Below, in pieces: positions 51,481 to 62,652 of a stretch of DNA of 64,000 nucleotides; positions within the stretch are counted from its first letter, which is position 1, and every line of letters starts with the position of its first letter. The DNA comes from Adiantum capillus-veneris (lineage: Eukaryota > Streptophyta > Polypodiopsida > Polypodiales > Pteridaceae), in contig CM043971.1 of the NCBI GenBank assembly GCA_014529385.2, positions 82,131,340 to 82,195,339 on the forward strand. The letters are read 5' to 3'. The notes beneath the pieces were generated by a model that was not told the DNA's origin, made no database searches, and saw only the letters and a list, made by a program, of their open reading frames with translations. The translations under genes were made by a program, and so were the position numbers.

Positions 51481-53250
51481 CACATTTCGAAAGATGGCAT
51501 AGATAAGAAGGTACAAACATGTGAAGGTATTTTGCGACGTAGAAGAGGCTATAAACGCAATAAAACTTCGCATACTTTTTGAGCTTAAATTAGGCGACAC
51601 TGAGCATTGCTCCACATGGCTCCAAAAAGATCAAATTACTATGGAGACCCTCAAAGATTTGCTCGCCTATGTACCTTCACCTCTAAGGTCTTTTTAGGAG
51701 GCCTAAAAACACCCAGAGAAAAGCTGAATGCTGGGTTGAGACGAGGGCTACAACTACCCTCCTTGCATTTTTGTGCCTCTGCTCCCTTGGTTCATATGAT
51801 GCTGCAACAACAGAACATAAAATAGAAATTATAAAATATGGCAATGGAAAAGCTCCTAGCTCCAAGGGCGTGGGTCATGGTTCAACTTGCGCTGACAAGT
51901 GGGTAGAAAGCTCGTTCTTTCGGGGCGGGGGGTTCCATGCCCAAGGTTTTGGTAGGCTCGGGAGTTGGCTTCTCTTTTTGGTCCTATCCGGGACGGCCAC
52001 ATCATGAGAACGCCCCTTCCAAAATTTTTGCCGCCGTCGTCCAATTGAACCCAGCCTAAGGCCCCCTGTCAGACTAGACCGGACGGACGCGATGCAGGCT
52101 GAGCTGGCCCAATCATGTTGATTGCCTTGTTTCGACACTATCACACATCGCGGTGGTCACGTTGATGATGAGCAGACGTGTATGCCCAAGTCATGGCCGA
52201 CGCCTCTCCTCTTGTGTCCGAGGGGTCACCCTCGCCCCCTCCCGCCCAACCGATGTTCTTTGTAAGCTGATTGGTGCAGCTCCCTGCGCAGGGTTTCTTT
52301 TGTGCCGCCTCGTGTGGCCTCGTGTGATAGAAGCTGCGGACTCTCAGAGTGCAACCCACTTGGGGGTTGTGGACAGTGTGTGCCACCTCACACATGACCG
52401 CCAGGGGCCTAATTTCTCTTTCCTATGGTTGTTACCTCAAAGCCAAAATGTAGGAGGTTTCAGTTGGTGGGCTGCGAAATGTCCAACCCATAGGACCTCG
52501 CTCTCGTTCACTCTCTCTCTGTCCGTCTCCCCCCTTCTCTCTCTCTCTCTCTCTCTCTCTCGTGTCTCAAAATGTGCCTGTCGTCGCTGGCATTTTCCTG
52601 ATGACTGTGGTAGCAGTTGCGGCTCTTGAACAGGTGTTGCGAGCACATCATCTTGGAATCGAGCCCATGAGTGCATCCAAAAATGGCGGTTGCTTCTACA
52701 AATCGTCCCTCACAGACAACATACGCTTGCCGTCTTCAAACTGCCTGCAGCATTCGGGTCGCAACATCATAACCTCTGCGCAAACTCTGAAAGGTACAAT
52801 GTGAAAAGCTTGTACTTGTTGCAGCCATAAAATTTTTGTGCGCGCGCGTGCCAATACAAGGCTTTTCGGTACGTGTTCTTGTTGGAAATTAAGGCAGATC
52901 CCTTTCAGTATGTGGTGTTGTTGGACACTTGGGCAGATCCCTTTCCAATAATTGAAAAGAAGCATCTGCTTTTGTCCTATTACATAGACGCAGTGATATT
53001 TATCTGGTGCATGATTTGCGTATGTGCGTGCGCAGTGGTGTTGCTGAATCTGCCCCTCCCTTTCCCACTCTTGACATGGTTTTCCATGTGCTCTTGGTTG
53101 TCATGTTGTAAACGCACGTTTTATCATTGCTGAGCTTGCTTGGCATTGTGTAGCTGAAATTGCCTGTATTTCTGTGTGCCATTCTAGGAGGCCAAAGCTC
53201 CTTACACATCGTAAAAAGAGCTCTATCACAAAGTTGGTGAGTTGAATGCC
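51479..53250. other. 5' flank of the coiled-coil gene
   Basis: GC-richer than its surroundings from about 51880 to 52700, with a CT tract at 52539-52561. It probably holds the promoter and untranslated leader of the gene at 53251. CCATTCTAG/GAGGCC at about 53187 is a possible acceptor for the exon that carries the start codon, implying an intron in the leader. No other gene is seen. Confidence 0.45.
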
Positions 53251-56200
53251 ATGGATCAAGTAGCTCATGATGAGACTAGCAAAGAGGATAGGCATCACAT
53301 GAGACTACATGAAGCCGAAGGTGTCGATAGTGAGGACGAGGCAACTTTACATGTGGTTTCAGAGAATGCAAATAAAAGTACAGGTGATCACAACGAAGAT
53401 GTAGGCGAGAGCAGCAACAAACTTGGTGTGCATACAAAGCACACCCACTCTCATGAAGATGCAGGATTGCCCCACGAGAAAGTAGCATCTCATGGGTGCA
53501 TTCATGATGACGGACATACTGGTATCACCAGTGATTCTCCGAACAGTGCATGTGCACATGCAAAACATACATCTCATGAGAGTGCTGTTGGCGTGACCAA
53601 CGAACTCACTGCAAACACTGAGGTGCATGGAACACATATCCATGATAATGGAGGCACAGAATTCATGCAGGGATCCAGGGAGAAACCAACAACTTGTGAT
53701 AAACATTTGAACGATGTTGGACATGCAGGTATTGCCCTTGGAGATAACGCACATGGCAAGCATATTAATGTTCAAGATGTGCAGGTTCTTAGTGGAACAG
53801 GTGAACGGTTAATGGCACATGGGAAGCAGCATGCAAACACAGATGTTGGACCTTCATCAGCGGAACCAAAGCATAGGCTAGACGCTGAAGAAGGAAACAT
53901 GTCCAACACTTTGGAAGAGAAATCACCAAGGCATGAAAAACTTGTGCATGAAGGTGACATTGCAGGAGAAAATCATGAACATAGGCACAAACAGGAAAAA
54001 CACAGTGATGATGCACGAGAAACAGTGGTATCACAAGAGCATGGAGAAAAGTGTCTGGATGATGATTGTGAATCTAAGAGGGCATTTTCAGACGAGAACT
54101 CCCCAAGAGAGAGAGTTCATTTTAGCCGAGGCAGCACTCCGGATGTGGATACGCCTACACAGCGTGCCAGGCATCCAAAGATAAAAGCTGGAGGAAAAGG
54201 GGTTGGAAGCACAGAGAGAGGTCCAGGTTCAACAGATGGCAATCCAGAAACCCCATCCACTAGCTGGGCATTTTCAGCAAGAGCTTCAATAGCTCCTTCC
54301 AAATTTGACCACATGGCCACGCTGAGAATGACTTATGGCGTATACAAGGAAAGCAATAAGAGGAAGGAAGGAGCGCCATTATCTTTGGTATAACTTCTTG
54401 ATGATTGACTACAGGGTTTTATATTTTCGTGTATTGTCAAAAAAATATGTTTTGGGCATGTGAGTATGCTTGTATAAGCTCAACACTTTTTGTGATGAAA
54501 TTTTGAGTTATAATTGAAGAAAAGATTTGTGTGTGCTAATTTTTGCTACCGGATGTATTCACCACCTTATCTTTGCATAGTAGCACAAGAAATTAGAAGG
54601 AAGATCAGTTAAGACCAAACTGGCCTTTTAGACCAAACACTTCCATGTCTCTGAATTTCATGGACATAATCCAGTGTAGGATATTGAAAAGAGCATGGAA
54701 GACATGTCTAAGCAAACAAGCAGATGAAAGCAAGAAGTTTTTTTACTTGTGTAGGGTTTTTGTTAAGTTTAGGAAGGCAATGCTATGAAGGCTTTTGGGC
54801 TTGCATGTGCCACACACACGCACACGGGCTTTGTGGGCATGCTACTATGTCCCCAAAGCCACACCTAGATTATGGAAGCATAGGGGATCTCAGTTTGGCG
54901 CTTTTTTGGGCCCGCTCTTAGGGCGTCGAGGTGGATTGTCAGATTGACCAAGAACTGCGTCTTTGCATGAATTTTTGTACGAGGCCATGTAGTCCGCTAT
55001 AAGTAGCACACGGGTTTCCAAGTGTGCTGTTCCGATGCATCAAGCACGAGATGTGTGCCTATGCGCATTAATCACTCTTTCTATCTTGCAGGTGTGTTGT
55101 ATGATGATTCTTATGCATTTCTAAAGAACATGATTTATGCCAAACACATTGTAGACTCAAGCCTCGTAGATCAACTATCGAGGGACCCTACTCCTCTTAA
55201 TTGGCTCCAAGAAAAAAGCCAAGACTGTATTGAAACTGGAACTTCGATGCTATGTTGCAGCACCACCAACTGAAAGATTGGCTGAAAAATGCAGGTCCTA
55301 GGGAACTGCTAGCGATAGATATAAAACAGATCCTCAACAGCCTCCTCTAGATGCAAAATACAAACCAAGGAGATGTCGTAGCAACAAAAACAAAGCTGCA
55401 AGTCGCCCAGTACCCCTACTACTAACTAAAAATCAGTTCTCTGATCAGCCTATCCTCGAGCCCTCGAGCATAGACTAGGCGTCCAAAAACTTAGGATCCG
55501 GTCCAGGTCACCAAAGCTCTTATACCTTGTGCTTTGATACCATGTCAAAAGTGGCAGCAGAAGACGGATGGAAATGATTGATTACAGCCGCATCATGCAT
55601 GGGTGCAAGTAAGACTCTCCTTTGTGCTAATGAAAACTCAATTGCATTATTCATGAGTGTGTACAAGAAGGTTTCTTTTGTAAATGGAGCGAAGCATCTA
55701 GGGTCAACATGGGATGATGGAAGGAATTATGGCATCATGGTGCATCTCTTTGTAGGGATGGTTTGGACTCTAGTGACTGCGTACCTAAATCATTGGCCCT
55801 TGGGACCTGAAGAAGGTTCCTCTTCTAAAGGCAATGTGGTTGTACACACGCCAAAGTTGCTCCAAGCAACTGTAGCTCATGGCCTGGCCAAGAATTGTTG
55901 CAACTCAAGCCCATTTGATCGATAATCCTCTCACCATAGTGGCGTCCCAATCTTGGTGCAATCCAACTCTGCATCTAGAGTGTAACGTGCAACGGAAGTG
56001 ATTTATGGTGAATGCTCAGGATGAGTGCTCAATGTGTACTCAAGGTTCCTTTCACTGCATGAGAGTTTAATTGGAAATTTGGAAGAGGATATTTTTGCAA
56101 TGCTGATTTTCATTGTGCATGTTATGAAGTAGAGTGGGGGGCTCTTTTCAACTTGGGTGAAGCTCCTACTGCTCATTTTTGCAAAACTGATTTTCATTCC

Positions 56201-59200
56201 CCATGTTATGAAGTAGAGTGGGGGGCTCTTTTCAGCTTGGGTGAAGCTCCTATTGCTTATAAAGGGCTCGGCATGTTGCAAGTTAATGAAAACATAATGG
56301 GGACATTGACACTCATTGGGGCCAACTTTGTGTGAATGGGTGCTCTAGCCTTCTCAGCTCTGGTTTCTCTAAGGGAGTTTGCAATTAATTAACTTTATAA
56401 ATCCCTAGTGCGGTTTGATTTTAGTCTCTTTTGAATCCGTTGTTTTTCTGGCTTTAAAGTGGGTACTGGATTCGTTGCAGATCAAGCTATTGAAAACTCA
56501 TTTCTTGTATAGTAAGAACTTGTGAAACCTCAAGTGAGTGAGCTGGCTAGATTAAGTACACCATCGCTCTTGGTAGGTAGGCTGTGTCAGCAAGGGATGG
56601 TATGGTCATCCAAGCGAATGGGGGGTCGAACGTGACAATGCAATTATCATCTAATACCAATTTAATTGTCACAGGTCCTCACTCCTTGAGGCTTGGTCAT
56701 ATCTGAGAATGGCGAACTGTCGTCAATGGCATGTATCAGGATGAATAAATAGATAGTGGACTTCCTTCGGACATACACTTAGATGGAACCTTAGGATGCT
56801 GAACTTCTTCTGATTCTGAGTTAAAACTGAAAGCAACACCTGTTAGTCTCTTTTATTTTGTGTCACTTGGGCAAAGACTAGTGTTCACTCTTGATTCGCT
56901 ACATTTAAGATCAGAATTTTTTGTGTTTCAAATTTCCATGTAGAGATGAATACTGAACATTGATAAAGGTAAATGAACTGTGCCATGAGGAACATAACGA
57001 GTTTCCCGACAGAACTATTTGAGAATAATAAGCCGGCTCTGACTGGCATACATGCTTACACTAAATAATGATGCCTTCTTTGAAAAATAATTCAACACTA
57101 AATTGATTATACGTGATGATGATGGAAAGCTGCCAGAGATCCTTGAGTCGGCAAGATTTATGGTTCCTCCACCTCGTGATCTTGTTCCATTACTGCAAAG
57201 AATTGATCCTGAGTATAAGTCAGGAGATTTAGTAAGGTGGAGTCTGCTCCAGAGCCTTGCTTTACAAATTGAACGAAAAGAAGCAAGATATCCCTCTGTT
57301 TTTATACCAAGGTACTTAGCTTGTAGTTGTGGACATTTATGTGAGTAAACACTTGAACACCAGATTAAAAATTGGATACTGGTCTATCCTAGCAATTTTC
57401 AAAACCCAATACCTATTCGTCGTTTAAAGTATACAGGGACGTGATATGCTGTACAATTGGAATGCACGCAGGCTAGTCTGGTGAACATAATTGGTGTTCT
57501 TTTACAAGTTCATGATTACTGACAGTAGAAGTTGTTACATGGGTTTTCAATTATGCTCAAAGAAAGGCTGAAATCTATCTCTATGCCAGATGCAGTGTAG
57601 CAAGACCAAGTAGCAGTTCACCGAACAGCTGGAAAGCTGTACAAAGAAGTCCTAGTCGGAGAACTCATCCTGAAGATGATCGTCCAGAATTAGAGCCTCA
57701 GGTTTGCTGTTGATGCTTTCAGTTACATAACTTTCTACTTCGACGAACAAATAGAAAGGCCTAGCTGCTTGGTTGCACAGCAAAGCGAAACGGTCTATGT
57801 TTACATGTTGATGCTACAGTAATAGCTGTCTAGAATGTGAAGTACTCTCTTGCATATCAGAATCTCTAAACTTACAATTATTATATCAAGTGAATATCAG
57901 CAAAGAGCTTGTCTCTAATTTAGCAGGTGGATCCCATGTTTTTGCTTTGTCCCATCAAGTATCAAGTACCCTTTAAAGTAAAAGGTCAGCCAATGCATCA
58001 ATTTGAAGTAGCACATGGCTTAGTTCTTGCAAAGAAATTTGTTTGTCAGACCAGGTTCAATGCCTTTAGTCCAGGTTGTCAGCATTCAAGAAGCTACTAG
58101 GTGCATTGGAAGCATGGGTTATTGCTTAAAGTTATGTTAAGTGTGAAAACTTGGGCAGAAAATCGAGTTGTGGAAATAATTATTGCTCCTCAGGTTTATG
58201 AAATGATGAAGGAAATTGACAATCATAGACGAAAATCTGCAAAAGAAGGCAACTACCTGGCAGCAGATGCTGCAGCTCAACGTCTGCTCGAGTTGAAGGT
58301 ATGTTACTTGCCTTTTTCTTGAATGGGGCCTCTTTGCCAGTGGTTACTTTGGAAACAATACATCTTGCCAGCAGCTAGTTGTGTAACATTTTGTACAGGA
58401 AAACATGCTGTTTATCTTGGTAATTTGTGAAAACTATTTTGCAGCTTTTTGAGGACAACAAAAGGCGGGCAACCATGTTAGAGAGACATGCTCAGGAGAG
58501 AGAACAAGCAGAAAAAGCTTACAAGGAAGAACTTCAAGAAAGGAACCAGGTGAGGTTGTCCTATGAACTTGTTCTAGTGTTAGTCATATTTGAAAATTGT
58601 TCCACAATGCATTCTTCCAGTTAAGTTTCACTCCAAGAACTGCTGTCAACATTTGAATCCATTTGCTTTTAAGGGAGGCTAGGGTAGAGTAGAAGGATAG
58701 AGCTTTCAGGCACATTATCAGCTCATGATTTTTGGGCTCTGGCAGAGGTGAGCCGCAATTAGGCAGCAGATGATGCGAATAGAGATGTGGACCTGCTTGA
58801 TGAGTAGGCATTTTGGGCGAGCACTCACAGGAAACATCATGGCATTTTACTGCAGATGAATCCTTTGGACTCCATTGATCTCAACAATTGAGAGAGCATG
58901 GTGCTGAACACACAAACAGTTTGTGACAGTCCACAGGCCCCAAATCACCGTTTGTGGTTACCGCTAGAAGCTTGTACTTTAGCTGTACACATTTGTTTCT
59001 GCACAAGCACGTGCACACACACACACACCTCTTCTTAAATTACAACTTGACTTTGTTGAACGAAGTGTAACATTTTTCCTGTTTTCTTCAACTCACACAT
59101 GCAGAATTGTTTTACTACTTTTCAAGAAGATGTAAGTAAGGCTTAAGATGTTGAACTTCTAGATGAAGGCATGTGGAGCAAGATTGCTAGAATTAGTGCG

Positions 59201-61710
59201 CGCATGGACACATTCACACAGATACAAGTGTCTGTATGTGGAGAGATAGAGAGAGAGTCTTAAAGAGAGGAAAGAAAGAAAGAACGATCCTTTTACGTCT
59301 ATAAGAGGCCTAAGTCGGCCCATGAGACAAATCAAATATGTCTGTGTGTACATCATCTATTGGGCGAGGACAAAAATACTGCTGACGATGACGATGATGC
59401 TGAAATCTGAAAACGCTGGCTCTGATGGACTCGGCTGAATCTGATGCTGGAGGGCTGGGAACTGCTGACACTAGGGCTGATCTGGGTCTGTGGGTGCTGC
59501 TCTGCTACTGCATGCTGAAAATGCTAGTGCTGTGGATGAAAACACCAGGGTTGCTGATCTGCTGGAGCTGAGCGTTGGCTGCCTATGGGTGGTACTAATT
59601 GACGCCTGAAGTGGTGACCATGCACCATGAGCAAATCACCTCGGTCAAATGCCGTTGGTCAACGCTCAACAATATGTATTCAATTTGGCAGCTGTTTCAG
59701 ACATCTTAGGGCCTTGACTACTACAATTTTGATACGTAGGAATGGCTCCAGCATGAAACAAGGAATCATTGGCAGATGCTTCTGCTCAAAGTAGATAAGT
59801 GCAGTCCATGTAAGCCACTCCTCTATATCGATCTGTCCAGGTACAACTTGGATGGCAACAGCATATGAGAAATATCCTGTCTGAAAGATCTCCTGGTGTT
59901 GCCAAAGCTATAGTTTGTCTTGAACATAATTCAGTGCTCAAAGCTTCAGCTTCGATAAGTAGTGGTGGCATCAAAGTCCAATCTGTGTGTAAATGTAGGG
60001 GTGGCAACAGGGTCCCAACTTAATTTCTCTGTTTAAAGTGCAGCTATGGGATGAACGGTTGAAAAACTTTCAGAAGGAAGTGGTTGATCATGCACAACAC
60101 TTGAAGCAACAACATATTGCAGCATTACAACACTTCAAAGAGAAGATTGCTTCCAAAACTCCTGTGAAAGCTCAATGGTCTCGAGAGCTTTTGAAACAGC
60201 GTAGGATTCAGGTTGGTGGCTACTACCTTCAGTCCTTATTGAAAAAGTGGGTACTTAAGGTAGGACCAATCTCTAAAATTGTATACAGCTCAACTGTGGA
60301 AATCTAAAGCAGTGCTGATTCACTCAGTGACGATTACTAAGGCTAGTTCTTTTTGATGGAAAGAATGTGACGACTTAACTGGGCTGATAATTGGACGCTA
60401 CAGTGCAATGCTTAAGGAGTGTAACATTGGCCAAAATTTGCATGGGAACAGCTTTGGCTTTACTTTGATTTGTCATGGTTATTACCTATGGAAAATACGA
60501 CCTAGGCAAAACAGCTTTGTGTCTTGAATCCGTGGTAGCTGGGTGTCATCTTTTTGTCTTCGGTGCCATTTGGGTATGGCCATCAAATTAATTTGTGTTG
60601 CTGTCTCATTTAATCAACAGATCTACCTTGGAAAGCAAGGTAAGTACTTGGAAGCTCAAGAGGTGAAGCAGAGTGCTGACAGAATGGAACAAGCTGAGCT
60701 TCAGGCAGCAATTGCCGCATTTCAAGCTGAGGTAATTGGGAAGGAACAAACTGTTCGTGTTAAGCAACAAACAGAAATGGACATTCTGCTACAGAGAGCA
60801 GCTCGAACACGAGAAGAAATACGAAAGAGCAGAACGTTGGATCTCCAGCGTTGCCATCAGGTATGTGCTCTGAGTCTGAGGCATGAGAAGTTTGTATGTT
60901 GCTGAAAGGACAGTGAAACAGGCGTGAAACTAGGCCAGTAAGGCACTAAGTCACAATCAGTTAATCAGGCGTTAAAGGGCATTCAAAGCTGCAGGAAGCC
61001 CAAGTCCTTTGTCAGTCTTAGAGTTGCTGTTATACAGGTTAGTTTGTAGTCCTTGGTAACTTTGGGCCTTGGTAAATACTCGTCCTATTGCAAACCTTTA
61101 TGCATCTGTGTAGCAGTTATGTTTATACTTTTAGCCTACTAAGGCCTTAGTAAAGCTTGGAACTCTTGGGAGCAATTGTGAACCGTTGGGTAAAGCTTGT
61201 CGATTCCCACATAGCAAGTTAATGATGGCCAGCCTTTTTTTGTGAGAGGAGCATTGTCTAAGCATCGTCTTGTTATATGTAGGCCACTCTGTGAGAGAGT
61301 TGACATGTAGGCCATTATACTTTTCACCTTGTTGTCGGCAATTTAGCAGTCGTTTGCCTTTCTCTATATCCCGACAGCAAACATACACTTTCACGTTTCT
61401 CTTGGATATGATTGCATAAGCAACATAAGCTTAATTTTCTGCAAGCCACATGGGAAGGACTTAGCTAAGTGTGTGCGAGTCCATGCAGAGGCACAAAAAT
61501 GTCATGCGAGAACTAGCGGCTATCCAAAAACAGGAGGTGTTTCGGTTTGATCAACTGATGCAGAAAAAAGTGCAGAACCCGTATACTGGAGTTGGTTTTG
61601 GCAGCCAGCGTGTTTCACAGTCGCCCCCAAGGTCCCATGCCAACGCTCTGGACTATAGTACTGATGATGCTCTTTATTCGGGTGGTGAAGACAGCTCGAT
61701 GAAAGATTGA
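53251..61710 (+). CDS. Eight-exon gene: His-rich N-terminus, coiled-coil C-terminus
   Basis: Exons: 53251-54387, 57130-57311, 57590-57701, 58194-58298, 58445-58549, 60044-60211, 60621-60860, 61489-61710; all introns GT-AG and in phase, total 756 residues. The start is GCCATGG, a strong context, after an in-frame stop. Residues 1-379 are hydrophilic, rich in His, Asp, Glu and Gly, with loose repeats of an IHDDGH..HAKH type. Residues 380-440 have a denser, conserved-looking stretch (SARFMVPPPRDLVPLLQRID, ERKEARYPSVFIPR). Residues 478-720 are almost all charged helix: YEMMKEIDNHRRKSAKEGNY, LWDERLKNFQKEV, GKYLEAQEVKQSADRM, RTREEIRKSRTLDLQRC. I do not recognise the family. The 'EGNYLAADAAAQRL / GKYLEAQEVKQ' style occurs in several coiled-coil proteins of ciliated eukaryotes, so a ciliary or cytoskeletal role is possible but only a guess. 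The join of exons 1 and 2 is the weakest: its acceptor (GATGGAAAG/CTGCC) lacks a pyrimidine tract. Exons 3-8 are secure. Confidence 0.8.
55280..55551 (-). mobile_element. LTR-element leader with primer site, minus strand
   Basis: On the minus strand TTTTGACA is followed by TGGTATCAAAGC (55531-55542), a classic initiator-tRNA-Met primer site, so an LTR would end at 55543 and extend to the right. The limits of that LTR are not clear. Confidence 0.5.
56092..56262. repeat. 84-bp tandem duplication
   Basis: TTTTTGCAA..CTGATTTTCATT followed by ATGTTATGAAGTAGAGTGGG and GGGGCTCTTTTCA occurs twice, 84 bp apart, with few differences. Confidence 0.9.
58550..60043. other. Large intron of the coiled-coil gene
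   Basis: An intron of about 1.5 kb. It holds a CT/GA-rich patch (59229-59285) and a TGCTG-rich stretch near 59390-59580. No element is recognised. Confidence 0.6.
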
Positions 61711-62608
61711 CATCATCTTATTGTGAAGCAGCCCCTCTCAATTCTCTTGGAGGGTCCCATCTGCATGCTCAAAGGGAGCTGTTTTGTTTTCTGTTTTCTG
61801 TTTACTCAATAGAGTTTTTGTAATGGTGCCAGTAGCAGTGCTCTGCTTCAGGTTATTTCTTCTCTGTCTAAGCCATGTTGGCATCAACTTATCCTTCATA
61901 AAATTTTGCTGGATGTAATGTTTGCCGAATATCTTGTAAAAAATGCAGAAAATGTTGAAGAGTAAACTTATATGTCTTGCGCAGCGCACGGAATAAGCTT
62001 TTGTCAACCTGTACTTGGAAAACCTACACATGGAAAATTTTAGAGATAAATTGACTATATTTCAGTAATTTTCTCTGAAGTTCGCAGGTTTTTAATTTTC
62101 AAAATTTGTAGGTGGGGTTACACCACCTAGGTTCTTTTTGAACATTGGCCGCATGCGACCACCTTTGCTAATGTTTTAGTGAGGATGACCGAACTGTTGA
62201 AATCTGAATAATGGGTGCTTATAGGTTTAAGCTGAAGAGTTCTATCATGAAATCCTCAGCTTAAAACTGTGTCTTGTGCTGATTATAATTGTTTTCTAAT
62301 GAACCTTGCAATTATTCATCTGAAGCCAGAACTGGAGACGAATTACCATGATTAGGCATTATATTGCTTGATATTAAATCAATCCTTTTAAATTTAAAAC
62401 TGTAAGACCATAAGACCATAAGGTCAATATGTCCCCATGGTCCACTAGCAACTACTTATAATGCTTGTATGTCAAAAATAAAAAACTGAATGTATAGTTA
62501 GGTAGACAAATAATATATAAATATATCTATAAATTGAAAAAAAGGACTGGTCATTTTGTCTCCTTGTTTGATGGCCAATTACCTTGGCTATTTTTGTGTC
62601 CAAAAATA

Positions 62609-62612
<4 letters not shown>
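61711..62612. other. 3' flank of the coiled-coil gene
   Basis: It holds the 3' untranslated region (no single clear poly-A signal; AATAAGC near 61992 is one option) and then AT-rich sequence. No other gene is seen. Confidence 0.45.

Positions 62613-62650
<38 letters not shown>
62613..62650. repeat. (CT)n microsatellite at second LINE 5' end
   Basis: A CT run of about 38 bp that ends where the LINE sequence begins. Confidence 0.97.

Positions 62651-62652
<2 letters not shown>

Larger units (their letters stand above)
54388..57129. other. First intron, with retroelement debris
   Basis: This 2.7-kb interval includes an open stretch at 55091-55270 (GVLYDDSYAFLKNMIYAKHI..) that starts after TATCTTGCAG, but whose phase does not fit exon 1. 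It also includes a minus-strand retroelement leader with primer site and a small duplication at 56092. The rest shows nothing. Confidence 0.5.

Noticed and set aside
52153-52629. 158-residue open frame upstream of the coiled-coil gene.
   Set aside because: Composition follows local GC richness and ends in a CT tract; no motif; more likely promoter or leader.
53251-54393. Stand-alone 380-residue His-rich protein ending at the TAA after TTGGTA.
   Set aside because: The frame ends in a good GT donor and joins in phase with downstream exons, so an intron is more likely, though not proven.
55091-55270. Open stretch GVLYDDSYAFLKNMIYAKHI.. after a good acceptor, as an extra exon of the coiled-coil gene.
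   Set aside because: Its phase does not fit exon 1, and it runs into retroelement leader on the other strand; no family resemblance.
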